Shown here: positions 1 through 6,440 of the stretch, piece after piece
Position numbering within the stretch: the first letter of the stretch is position 1
How the letters are laid out: each line of letters opens with the position of its first letter
DNA from: a virus
Length of the DNA: 52,010 bases
Virus record (IMG/VR): IMGVR_UViG_3300021088_000016
Span: 1-52,010 of that record
Strand: one strand, 5' to 3'
Made by a program: the position numbers and the translations under genes
The notes under the pieces: model-generated
What the model saw: only the letters and a program-made list of their open reading frames with translations
Told to the model about the DNA's origin: nothing
The model's database searches: none

Positions 1-114
1 ATTTCGGCCGATAAGGGGGTGCCATCCCCCTCTAGGGAGGGGCAACGATGTTTGATTGGTCAGGAAAAGCATGCTTCAATCAACAATCAAACACCAATCA
101 ACAACCAAACAAAC
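1..114. repeat. Left copy of 114-bp terminal direct repeat
   Basis: Positions 1-114 are identical to 51897-52010. This is either a true short direct terminal repeat or the overlap left when a circular or concatemeric phage genome is assembled. The repeat holds a G-rich/C-rich hairpin pair (14-42) and the start of an A/C-rich tract. A constant overlap ending in the middle of a low-complexity tract (CAACCAAACAAAC) looks more like an assembly overlap than a natural end, but the sequence alone cannot decide. Confidence 0.9.
14..42 (+). promoter_or_regulatory. Two mutually exclusive hairpins before a possible start codon
   Basis: GGGGG, CCCCC and GAGGGG segments follow one another. The C-rich segment (26-32) can pair either with the preceding G run (GGGGG-TGCCAT-CCCCC) or with the following one (CCCTC-TAG-G-GAGGG). 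The second G-rich segment, GGAGGGG at 36-42, is also a good Shine-Dalgarno sequence for the ATG at 48. The arrangement could therefore switch translation of the small frame that follows. Inferred from base pairing only. Confidence 0.35.
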
Positions 115-158
115 AACCGAGCACAATACAATCAAAGGACTGTTTGTTTGATGATTGA
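48..158 (+). CDS. Possible 36-aa Asn/Gln-rich peptide
   Basis: The ATG at 48 lies five bases after a strong GGAGGGG Shine-Dalgarno and opens a 36-codon frame (MFDWSGKAC..., then many Asn, Gln and Pro) ending TGA at 156. Its low-complexity composition follows from the CAATCAA/CAAACAA repeats, so the frame may be incidental. In the circular or concatemeric form it continues the series of small rightward genes at the far right end. No homology recognised. Confidence 0.3.
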   Translation: MFDWSGKACFNQQSNTNQQPNKQPSTIQSKDCLFDD

Positions 159-165
159 TTGATCC
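78..165. repeat. A/C-rich repeats facing their complement
   Basis: The stretch 78-114 (iterated CAATCAA, CAAACAA) is largely complementary to 139-163 (TGTTTGTTTGATGATTGATT). CAAACAAAC at 106-114 pairs exactly with GTTTGTTTG at 142-150. The result is an imperfect long hairpin across the terminal repeat boundary. It could be an origin, a regulatory region or a DNA end structure; no protein is assigned to it. Confidence 0.5.
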
Positions 166-187
166 CTCATTGATAACTTATTGTACC

Positions 188-252
188 TAGAGTAAGAGCT
201 ACTCTACAACAACTAACTATCAATAGTTATTGATAACACTAGTAACACTAGT
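188..252. promoter_or_regulatory. Cluster of palindromes and tandem repeat (operator-like)
   Basis: Three compact symmetrical elements lie side by side: TAGAGTA-AGAGC-TACTCTA (188-206), TATCAATA-GT-TATTGATA (218-235), and the 9-bp tandem repeat AACACTAGT x2 (235-252). TTGATAAC also recurs at 172 and 230. Such density in non-coding DNA suggests protein-binding sites in a control or origin region. Nothing else was seen between 159 and the terminator at 296. Confidence 0.5.
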
Positions 253-295
253 ACTCTAGGGGGCGCAATAGCCCACTGAATATAACGCAGGACAA

Positions 296-331
296 TAAAA
301 AACCCGCCGAGCTGTGAAGCCCGACGGGTTT
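296..331 (-). terminator. Rho-independent terminator of leftward genes
   Basis: AAACCCG (300-306) pairs with CGGGTTT (325-331). Read leftward, the hairpin runs straight into TTTTATT, the normal layout of an intrinsic terminator. It lies about 18 bp after the stop of the leftward gene at 349-648 and would end the transcript from the 705-2021 gene. Confidence 0.85.
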
Positions 332-348
332 GTTTGGTAGGTGTTAGA

Positions 349-648
349 TCAAAGGCGAGCCATTGGACACTCTAGACCGCGCTTGCCATCTGCCCGATGA
401 CGCAGACAACGTAACTCGTGAACCGGACAAGTCAGACATTGCTTGCCGCACCATGCGCAAGTGTCCAACGCGGGCACAGGGTAATTAGGTGGCGACACAC
501 CTAGTAGGTACACATGCTCGCTTCCATAGCATGTACGCTTATCGCTCTCACAGTGTCCTGAACCATAACGCCTGCACGTAATTGTAACATGCTCATTAGG
601 CCATGGACATGGCGTATGCCAACGTACCTTGCCATCCCAATTAGGCAT
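349..648 (-). CDS. Cys-rich putative zinc-binding protein
   Basis: A 99-residue protein of unknown function. Its second half has closely spaced cysteine pairs (CAWCGKQCLTCP, then RCL and ECP), a pattern typical of small zinc-binding proteins. The longest frame opens with GTG at 660, but GGAG at 655-658 places a six-base spacer before the ATG at 648, so that start is preferred. It lies downstream of the 438-aa gene on the same strand and just before the leftward terminator. No family recognised. Confidence 0.65.
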   Translation of the reverse strand: MPNWDGKVRWHTPCPWPNEHVTITCRRYGSGHCESDKRTCYGSEHVYLLGVSPPNYPVPALDTCAWCGKQCLTCPVHELRCLRHRADGKRGLECPMARL

Positions 649-704
649 TGTCATCTCCACTGATTAGAGAGCGGCATGATTGCCGCCCTCTGTTGTTGTT
701 TAGA

Positions 705-2021
705 TCAAGCGGCCTTTTCCTTACGATTGGCGATCTTCTCTTTAGCCTTCATTTCCAGGTAGTCCGCTTTGTACGTTTCCCATATCGGGCCAAGGGCCGT
801 CATCATTGATCCAAGGTCATCCAAGGCGCTCTCTTTGGTCTCTTTGTCTTCCAACGCCTTGGTTATCAGTGTCGTGCCACCAGCGGGAATGAAGCGCGAG
901 ATGACATCAGCAGCCATAAAGAACTGTTTGGCTGTTACGACCTTGATTGATCCCTCTTTCTTGCGCTCTTTCTGCGGCATTGCCGCTTTGAACGCTGCGA
1001 ATGTGCCACCCTTCGATAAGGCGACATCAACAACATTCTCGCCTTTGGCATTGGTCTTTAGCATGGTCTTCATATTGGAGAGGGTAAAGCTCTCCGCTTT
1101 GCCAATGGCATCTTGTGGCCAGATACGCAGAGGGTAAGGTGTGCCGCGTTGCGGCGATCCATCTTCCTCTCGTTGTACCTGATATGTTACCTTGCCTTTG
1201 AAGCGCTCAAACTCTATGAGCGCCTTTGCTACGGTCACGCCATCGCTCAAGAACTTGGCAACGTTGTTGAGACGCTTGCGCAACATCTCCTTGTTCTTTT
1301 TGTCTTCGTCATTGGGGTCGGTCTTCGCATTAAGGATTTCCAACATATCCGAAATGCGGGAACCGACATCAGTAGCCAACGCAGCGTCCTTATAGAAAGA
1401 CGAATTTATTACCGTCTTTCCATCCTTGTACCGATAATGGTCCCACATATGACGATTGCTATTGTCAATGTTGGTTCCACTCGGCGCCTTGGTCCCAGGT
1501 ACGGGAAGTTTGACAATGTCTTCCTTTGACCATGCGCCACCCTTCCAATTGCGGTCCGTAGTTGTGTTCATGAATACGCGGCCCGCAACGTCATCCAAGC
1601 AAACTAGGCAAGCAAGTTTGACATCGTCGATAGCTTCTAGAAACACATTGACGTGTTCCGAGAATACCTTGGGAAGTTTTGCACCGTAGTTGGTTGCATC
1701 GGCCCTAACACGTTGCGCCGATATTGCATCCATTATTGGTGTGACGTCTTCCCCAACTTCGCCTTGCTTGCGAGCCTTGAGGGCATCAAGAACCATCTGT
1801 TCTTTGTCCTCATCGTCCATACCATCGAACTCAAGAGCATTGATGGTATCGACGATTTCATCGGTAGAGAGACCAAGTTCATCTTCCGCCCATTCCTTAT
1901 AAATCAGATTGAAATAGGCGACGATGATTGGCGTACGGGTTAGCTTGGCGCCTTCCTCGATATTGATTTCCGTGAATGGCGCTGTTGCTGTGAAGCCCAA
2001 TTCCATATTGGTCTTTGCCAT
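705..2021 (-). CDS. Unknown 438-aa leftward protein
   Basis: A long, clean open frame with an AAAGGACG Shine-Dalgarno upstream of ATG. The protein is rich in Lys, Asp and Glu and ends in a basic helix (KAKEKIANRKEKAA). There is no signal peptide, membrane segment or catalytic motif I recognise. It is the largest leftward gene outside the late unit, faces the early rightward genes across an AT-rich region, and shares one terminator with the Cys-rich gene after it. An early host-takeover or replication-accessory role is possible from position only. Confidence 0.8.
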   Translation of the reverse strand: MAKTNMELGFTATAPFTEINIEEGAKLTRTPIIVAYFNLIYKEWAEDELGLSTDEIVDTINALEFDGMDDEDKEQMVLDALKARKQGEVGEDVTPIMDAISAQRVRADATNYGAKLPKVFSEHVNVFLEAIDDVKLACLVCLDDVAGRVFMNTTTDRNWKGGAWSKEDIVKLPVPGTKAPSGTNIDNSNRHMWDHYRYKDGKTVINSSFYKDAALATDVGSRISDMLEILNAKTDPNDEDKKNKEMLRKRLNNVAKFLSDGVTVAKALIEFERFKGKVTYQVQREEDGSPQRGTPYPLRIWPQDAIGKAESFTLSNMKTMLKTNAKGENVVDVALSKGGTFAAFKAAMPQKERKKEGSIKVVTAKQFFMAADVISRFIPAGGTTLITKALEDKETKESALDDLGSMMTALGPIWETYKADYLEMKAKEKIANRKEKAA

Positions 2022-2039
2022 AGTCTTTCGTCCTTTCTG

Positions 2040-2270
2040 TTTTCCGATAGTCCATCGCTAGGGCACGGTTAGAGAGCTAACGAAGTTTAGTTAACCCTTG
2101 CCACAATTCCGGCCGGTAACCCGTATCAAACAACGCTTCAAAAGCTATGATTGCGGTGTCGTGTTCATTGAACCACATTTCATGTATTCGGCCTCTATGA
2201 ACTAGCCTTATCATATATTTCACGGCGGTATCCTTTCCCATTTGTGCCCTAGGGAAGGACTATCGGAAAG
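2040..2270. repeat. 27-bp inverted repeat framing a small gene
   Basis: The minus-strand sequence at 2066-2040 and the plus-strand sequence at 2244-2270 agree at 24 of 27 positions. Both begin GTGCCCTAG and end GGACTATCGGAAA. They point away from each other and enclose the 54-aa gene. The left copy sits directly upstream of the 438-aa gene; the right copy points toward the early rightward genes. They could be divergent promoter or activator sites. The 13-base end GGACTATCGGAAA recurs at 15548-15560. Confidence 0.65.
2077..2241 (-). CDS. Small 54-aa leftward protein
   Basis: ATG at 2241 to TAG at 2077 encodes MGKDTAVKYMIRL... ending in WQGLTKLR. The mix of charged and hydrophobic residues (IRLVHRGRIHEMWF, IIAFEALFDTGY) looks like a small folded beta-alpha protein. 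No strong Shine-Dalgarno is visible. The gene lies wholly within the inverted repeat at 2040-2270, upstream of the 438-aa gene on the same strand. Unknown function. Confidence 0.5.
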   Translation of the reverse strand: MGKDTAVKYMIRLVHRGRIHEMWFNEHDTAIIAFEALFDTGYRPELWQGLTKLR

Positions 2271-2665
2271 ATGTAGGTTTCGCGGCTGGTTGCCCCATGG
2301 CAACCGATGTCCGCTAACCGTTGTCAAAGAACTCTATGCATTGGCATAGCCGTTTCTTATTGTCCCTTACATAAGGATTGCTTTTGAACATTTCAAATCA
2401 CGACTTCGTGATAATCCAAGTATAAGCCCATACTCTAGTACCACAAGCGTGATATCCATGTTTATACGAAATTTATATCTTACAAATATAAAAATGGTGT
2501 AAACACGGCATAAATATCACGTAAATATTAGGTAATTGATGATGACCTTTTTCCCACTTAGCTACGCACAATCAAGGTAGCCGCAAATAAATAAAGAAAT
2601 ATATATGTTTCGCCACGTATGTAACACAATCAAAGGACCAAGCGTTAATAATAGGCAACTTGCGG
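2271..2665. promoter_or_regulatory. AT-rich divergent control region with CGTGAT motifs
   Basis: No gene is seen in these ~395 bp. CGTGATA occurs at 2407 and 2448, its complement TATCACG at 2515, and ATCACG at 2397. The first two together form the hairpin ATCACG-ACTT-CGTGAT (2397-2412). CGTGATAT (2448-2455) and ATATCACG (2514-2521) form an 8-bp inverted repeat. TATGC-ATTG-GCATA lies near 2336. The stretch separates leftward from rightward genes, so operators, divergent promoters or an iteron-type origin are all possible. Confidence 0.5.
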
Positions 2666-2693
2666 TTGTCTCATGCGTGAATGAGTTTATAAT
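2666..2693 (+). promoter_or_regulatory. Sigma70-type promoter of early rightward genes
   Basis: TTGTCT (2666-2671) and a perfect TATAAT (2688-2693) are separated by 16 bp. The element lies 36 bp before the first small rightward gene. The -35 box is imperfect, but the -10 box and position are convincing. Confidence 0.65.
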
Positions 2694-2729
2694 GGAGTAG
2701 TAGGGAACTGTAACAAATAGGAGATGGAA

Positions 2730-2921
2730 ATGTACTTAGTAGAACGAGTTAGCGAAATCTTGAAGCCTTATGATTATTACTATCTTGTGGCTTCAGTTGG
2801 AATACCAGGCCCTGGTAATATCGTTGTTACCTTTGCCACGCAAGGAGATTTCTATACTGCCTGCATTAATGCCAGAGGCAAAGTCCTCTGGTGCCATACT
2901 TGCGGAGGCACAGGTGAGTGA
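2730..2921 (+). CDS. Small early protein, 63 aa
   Basis: AGGAG at 2719-2723 gives a six-base spacer to the ATG at 2730, which is preferred over the in-frame ATG at 2724 that touches the Shine-Dalgarno. The protein is beta-rich (YYYLVASVGIPGPGNIVVTFATQGDFY) and ends with a CHTCGG pair of cysteines. First gene after the 2666 promoter; its end overlaps the next start. Function unknown. Confidence 0.6.
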   Translation: MYLVERVSEILKPYDYYYLVASVGIPGPGNIVVTFATQGDFYTACINARGKVLWCHTCGGTGE

Positions 2922-3150
2922 ACACAAGCCCAAACGCGGGGATAAGTTCTACGATCAAAGTAGGATGCCCGAGCAACCTAATGGATTTATCCTGATGGTT
3001 GATTGGAAGGAAAGAGAAGTCACTGTGCAGTTCCACAATGACGATAAGACGTGGAAACAATACTCCTTTGATGACATTGAAGATTACTATGACAGCTCGT
3101 TCATGGGAGGGGGCTACTACCTATACAATAGAATATCGAAGCTCTCCTAA
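2914..3150 (+). CDS. Small early protein, 78 aa
   Basis: GGAGG (2904-2908) stands five bases before a GTG at 2914, which opens a 78-codon frame (MSEHKPKRGDKFY...). It overlaps the previous gene by eight bases. The segment GFILMVDWKEREVTVQFHND-TWKQYSFDDIEDYY resembles a small beta-barrel with acidic patches, but no family is recognised. Longer versions of the frame start inside the upstream gene without a ribosome site. Confidence 0.65.
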   Translation: MSEHKPKRGDKFYDQSRMPEQPNGFILMVDWKEREVTVQFHNDDKTWKQYSFDDIEDYYDSSFMGGGYYLYNRISKLS

Positions 3151-3171
3151 GTAATAGTTGCGTATTCTCAG

Positions 3172-3200
3172 TTGGTGTAAAGAAATGTGCGTGGTACAAT
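3172..3200 (+). promoter_or_regulatory. Probable sigma70-type promoter
   Basis: TTGGTG (3172-3177), 17 bp, then TACAAT (3195-3200), 36 bp upstream of the 176-aa gene. Four of six bases match consensus at -35 and five of six at -10. Confidence 0.5.
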
Positions 3201-3236
3201 AATGAATAGGGAAATGCAACTCAACGGGGATGAGAA

Positions 3237-3767
3237 ATGGGAAAGCGAATACGAAATAAGGGTGCGCGTAACGGTCATATGAAACGCTTTTCTTCGACGA
3301 TGGTTAATGCGGGGAAATCAGCTAATCGTCTGGTAATTGGAGAGTATGCAGCCCGGGCGAATACATTAGCTATTCCCCCCAAAGAAGCGAACTACTCCAA
3401 CAACGAAGAATATTATCGTGAGCGGAGGATACTAGAGCTTAAACCCATTGACGTGGTCCTCGGTAAACTCAAAGAGCTCTGGACCACTGATTTCTGGCAA
3501 GGGTACGATATCTTCAATCGTATATGCCATATTAATACGCCTAAACGTAAATTGTTTTTATTCTTTTCTGGACCTAGATGGTTCTGGGTTCAGGAAATCC
3601 AAGTAAGGGATGCGTGGGAGATTAAAAGGTCGATCATCTATCCCGATAGAGAGATCGCAATGAAGCGGTACTTCCACGCATCCATTTGCTGGATCGAGAA
3701 GAGACACATAGGCTCTCAGCTTTGTGAGCGAGAGCCTCCCCCCAAACTAGACTTAACAGTTATCTGA
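3237..3767 (+). CDS. Unknown 176-aa protein
   Basis: A single open frame with a basic N-terminus (GKRIRNKGARNGHMKRF) and an aromatic middle (RKLFLFFSGPRWFWVQE). There is no membrane helix or known motif. It is alone between the promoter at 3172 and a structured non-coding leader, so it is probably a monocistronic early gene. The basic start suggests possible nucleic-acid binding, which is inference only. Confidence 0.65.
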   Translation: MGKRIRNKGARNGHMKRFSSTMVNAGKSANRLVIGEYAARANTLAIPPKEANYSNNEEYYRERRILELKPIDVVLGKLKELWTTDFWQGYDIFNRICHINTPKRKLFLFFSGPRWFWVQEIQVRDAWEIKRSIIYPDREIAMKRYFHASICWIEKRHIGSQLCEREPPPKLDLTVI

Positions 3768-3779
3768 GGACAAGCCAGC

Positions 3780-3935
3780 GGTTAGGCCCTGAGTCCCACC
3801 AACCCCCGTGCCCGCTCAGGGTCGGCAGCCTCAGATGACGGTGGGGGTGGATGTACCGTCGTACCCTTCTGCCCCCACACGTATTTCCGACTAGGTAGTT
3901 CCCCGGTATCCCATCCCCAGCCTAGTCGGTTGTGA
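3780..3935 (+). ncRNA. Multi-hairpin non-coding leader RNA
   Basis: Three long-range stems follow each other in non-coding DNA. CCCTGAG (3786-3792) pairs with CTCAGGG (3815-3821). GTGGGGG (3841-3847) pairs with CCCCCAC (3873-3879), with an inner GTAC-CGTC-GTAC. CCGACTAGG (3887-3895) pairs with CCTAGTCGG (3921-3929). A perfect terminator follows at once. Consecutive stems ending in a terminator look like a riboswitch, attenuator or stand-alone small RNA ahead of the zinc-finger/tRNA segment. No known family is recognised. Confidence 0.45.
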
Positions 3936-3936
3936 G

Positions 3937-3974
3937 AGAGCCAGGTGTCTCAGTCGAGATGCCTGGCTCTTTTC
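3937..3974 (+). terminator. Rho-independent terminator or attenuator
   Basis: AGAGCCAGG...CCTGGCTCT forms the base of a 15-bp stem that continues through two wobble pairs and TCTC/GAGA to an AGTC loop, and is followed by TTTTC. It separates the multi-hairpin leader from the gene at 3993 and could act as an attenuator. Confidence 0.8.
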
Positions 3975-3992
3975 ATTCATAAAGGAGAGCAA

Positions 3993-4229
3993 ATGATTAT
4001 TGAATGTGCCTGTGGTCGTTTGGAGACTCGGCACGATACCTCAAGTCATCGTATTAAGGGATTGTGCCATCGCTGTAGAGCAGAGAAGTTGGCGCGAATT
4101 AAGTACCTTTCACGTATGTATCCGGCGGTATTTGCGCCGATCCTGCGGTATGCAGGTAAAGGCAAGCTAGCTACACGTGTGCCTGGCGGAATAGGTAGAC
4201 GCAAGGGACTTAAAATCCCTCGGCAGTAA
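3993..4229 (+). CDS. Small zinc-finger protein running into a tRNA gene
   Basis: AAAGGAGAG at 3981-3989 sets the ATG at 3993; the longer frame would begin inside the terminator stem. The 78-aa product has CAC near its N-terminus and GLCHRCRAEK about 20 residues later, a likely single zinc site, then a basic tail. Its last 17 codons and stop lie within the 5' half of the tRNA-Leu gene. Processing of the tRNA would therefore destroy this reading frame. Confidence 0.6.
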   Translation: MIIECACGRLETRHDTSSHRIKGLCHRCRAEKLARIKYLSRMYPAVFAPILRYAGKGKLATRVPGGIGRRKGLKIPRQ

Positions 4230-4263
4230 TACCGTGCGGGTTCGAGTCCCGCGGCACACACCA
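4177..4263 (+). tRNA. tRNA-Leu (anticodon UAA)
   Basis: The cloverleaf is complete. GTGTGCC (4177-4183) pairs with GGCACAC (4253-4259); A and an encoded CCA end at 4263. The anticodon stem AGGGA/TCCCT holds the loop CTTAAAA, giving TAA. A long variable arm (CGGC...ACCG) marks the leucine/serine class, and the T arm is GCGGG-TTCGAGT-CCCGC. It is the only intact tRNA in the window and probably supplements UUA decoding in a host that rarely uses that codon. Confidence 0.95.
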
Positions 4264-4286
4264 AGTAAGGAGAGAGGAGAGGGAGA

Positions 4287-4832
4287 ATGTTTAGTACCTG
4301 GATCACAGAGAACCAACAAACAATGGCTCAAGATACTCTCTTAGCTTTGTTTATTGTGGCCATTTGTTTGATGCTATATCATTCGAATTGGCGTGCTGGT
4401 TACGCTTGGTTGCGAAATACATTCTACCCTTGGCTACGCCAGGTATGGGGAAAGTATATGTACCCCATACGCTGGCTAAAGAAATGGAAACGTCATCGAG
4501 ATAAAATACGCTCTGAGCGTAAGGCTGAGGTGCGTTTCTGGACTGACATACTATGCCAAGCAGGTGAGAATGCAGTTCATGCAGGCCAGTTCTCTCGTGA
4601 ACAGATTGATGGGTGGTATCAGACATTTGGGAAGAACGCCAGTTTAACTGGATTGCTTCCCAAGCACATATCCTTCACGCGCAAGGATCAACGGGACCTG
4701 AAAGACGCTATCTTGAAGCGCATCGGTCCCGAAGCCAGGCAAGCTTACAAAGAGAAGGTGAGCAAGCCAAAGACGTTGACTGCCAAGATGCTTCGCTACC
4801 AGTTCAAACGTGCGTTCCGTAATGCTGCCTAA
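4287..4832 (+). CDS. Membrane-anchored protein, 181 aa
   Basis: A hydrophobic helix at about residues 16-33 (TLLALFIVAICLMLYHS) follows a short polar N-terminus. The long, strongly basic C-terminal part (IRWLKKWKRHRDKIRSERK and later KAYKEK, RYQFKRAFRNAA) would lie in the cytoplasm. A purine-rich GGAGAGGGAGA precedes the ATG directly. Function unknown; tethering of DNA or another phage protein to the membrane is a guess from charge alone. Confidence 0.7.
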   Translation: MFSTWITENQQTMAQDTLLALFIVAICLMLYHSNWRAGYAWLRNTFYPWLRQVWGKYMYPIRWLKKWKRHRDKIRSERKAEVRFWTDILCQAGENAVHAGQFSREQIDGWYQTFGKNASLTGLLPKHISFTRKDQRDLKDAILKRIGPEARQAYKEKVSKPKTLTAKMLRYQFKRAFRNAA

Positions 4833-4874
4833 TACCTAGTTCTACCCACCAGCGCAAGAAAAGGAGACATTCAT

Positions 4875-6440
4875 ATGTCTGCGCAATACACTGGGCTGAT
4901 CGCTGAACTCTCTGCCAACGCTACAATACCAGGGAAGCAACTGGAAGCGATCATGACTGCATACCCTACTTGTTGGGGTTATGCCGCACCTGTTACGGAC
5001 GCAAAGACAGGGGTGAAGAAGATGTTGATGGCTGCCACCAAGCTCCCTGAGGGCTGGTCAGCCAAGGACCTTCAAGATATGAAGGCTGAAATACGAGGAA
5101 CTCCTGAGATGATGGAGTACTTCGGCAAGATGCCCGACAATACGGAAGATGTCTGTATGCAACCGTTTCCTCTACTGGAGAACGACGGCGGCGGAGTTAC
5201 GCTGTGTCTCTTCATGGAGGGAGATTTCGAGCATTGGGCCAAAGAGGATGAACCTAATCATTCCCCGGAGTATATCTGCTACCGGGACAAGATTACTCCG
5301 TTGGTCAACAAGTTGAATAACTTGGTTGGTGGGAACATCACCAAGTTGGTCAAGGAGTTGGGTTCCTCTGAGTTCCAGGACATCCTGGAAGGGACATTCA
5401 ACGAGCGGGGTGTGATCTACTTCCTCGCTGACAATGGCGCCAGTCAGTTGATTGAGGGCGGTAACGATAAGCGTAAGGATGAAGACTGGGGTTCTACGTC
5501 CAATGAAGTCCCCGAAGTCGAAGCTCCTGTTGTGGAGGCTCCTGTCGAAGAGCCTGCGAAGGAGTTAACTCTGGCAGAGAAGCGTAAGCTTCGGCAGCAG
5601 GGTTCCAGCGCTGTGAAACCGAACCCTCCGGGTGTCCACACGGTTCCCACCAAGCCTGCGATTCAGCAGAAAGATACTTCGCTGTCCGAACAGCGGATTA
5701 AAGAGTCTTTGAATAGTTCTACGACTGCTTCGGCCTCCAAAGGGCCTTTTCTTTTCACTCTTCCGCAGACTATCAAGACCGAAGATGAAGCCAAGAACTA
5801 TTGGCGGACTAACTTCGGGACTTGCCCGGACAACTGGAAACACAAGGATGCCAATAGCAAGTGGGTTCCCAGTTACACCGCTGGGTTTCCATATGAGAAG
5901 TCAGCCAAGGGCTCCGTTATCCGTGACAAGTACAATGCGGATGGAAGTCTTAAGTCTGGCAGTAAGGGCTTCGCTGCACTGGACGATATTGCCAACGGGA
6001 AGACTGCCACAACCCCAACCACGAGTGCGGGAGACGGTGATACTCGACCCGCCTCGGCCCCGGCTAAGCTTCCTATAATGCCCGTGGCTGTGAGGGACAA
6101 GGTTATTGCGGAGATCACCAAGCTGGACTTGAAGTCTCGGAAGATCATGTCCAATGATGAGATCAAAGAGACGGAGAAGAAACACTCCACGCTCTTTGCC
6201 CAGTTGAATAATACTCCGCCTGAGGACCTCTGGCGTCTGTCGTACGCAGAGATCGACAGGCTCAATCGTACCTACCCAGATTTCGGAAGTGTTTGGTTAT
6301 TCTCCCTACGCAACTTCCAAATTCAGAATTGGAAGATCTTAGGAGATACCACTAAGAAAGAAGAACCCGAAGCAACGGGTCCCGAGCCGGAGCTCACTCT
6401 GGCTCAGAAGCGTGCCGCTCGAAAGGCGGCTGCCGCATAA
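4875..6440 (+). CDS. Unknown 521-aa multi-segment early protein
   Basis: An AAGGAG Shine-Dalgarno precedes ATG by eight bases. The first ~200 residues look globular (PTCWGYAAPVTDAKTG, then GGGVTLCLFMEGDFEHW and ERGVIYFLADNG). Acidic and Pro-rich linkers (about 215-295) and a second domain with WRTNFG and Trp/Gly motifs follow. ELTLAEKRKLR in the middle recurs as ELTLAQKRAAR at the C-terminus, perhaps a short docking helix used twice. The N-terminal part reminds me weakly of phage amidotransferase-like proteins that accompany cyclotransferase-like genes, but no N-terminal catalytic Cys is present. Function open. Confidence 0.8.
   Translation: MSAQYTGLIAELSANATIPGKQLEAIMTAYPTCWGYAAPVTDAKTGVKKMLMAATKLPEGWSAKDLQDMKAEIRGTPEMMEYFGKMPDNTEDVCMQPFPLLENDGGGVTLCLFMEGDFEHWAKEDEPNHSPEYICYRDKITPLVNKLNNLVGGNITKLVKELGSSEFQDILEGTFNERGVIYFLADNGASQLIEGGNDKRKDEDWGSTSNEVPEVEAPVVEAPVEEPAKELTLAEKRKLRQQGSSAVKPNPPGVHTVPTKPAIQQKDTSLSEQRIKESLNSSTTASASKGPFLFTLPQTIKTEDEAKNYWRTNFGTCPDNWKHKDANSKWVPSYTAGFPYEKSAKGSVIRDKYNADGSLKSGSKGFAALDDIANGKTATTPTTSAGDGDTRPASAPAKLPIMPVAVRDKVIAEITKLDLKSRKIMSNDEIKETEKKHSTLFAQLNNTPPEDLWRLSYAEIDRLNRTYPDFGSVWLFSLRNFQIQNWKILGDTTKKEEPEATGPEPELTLAQKRAARKAAAA

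Noticed and set aside
1113-1943. Rightward frames within the 438-aa leftward gene
   Set aside because: Antisense shadows of a long, well-started leftward gene; several compete with each other and none has a good ribosome site.
2770-2913. Upstream extension of the 78-aa gene to 126 aa
   Set aside because: The extension lies inside another gene and has no ribosome site, whereas GGAGG-GTG at 2914 is well placed.
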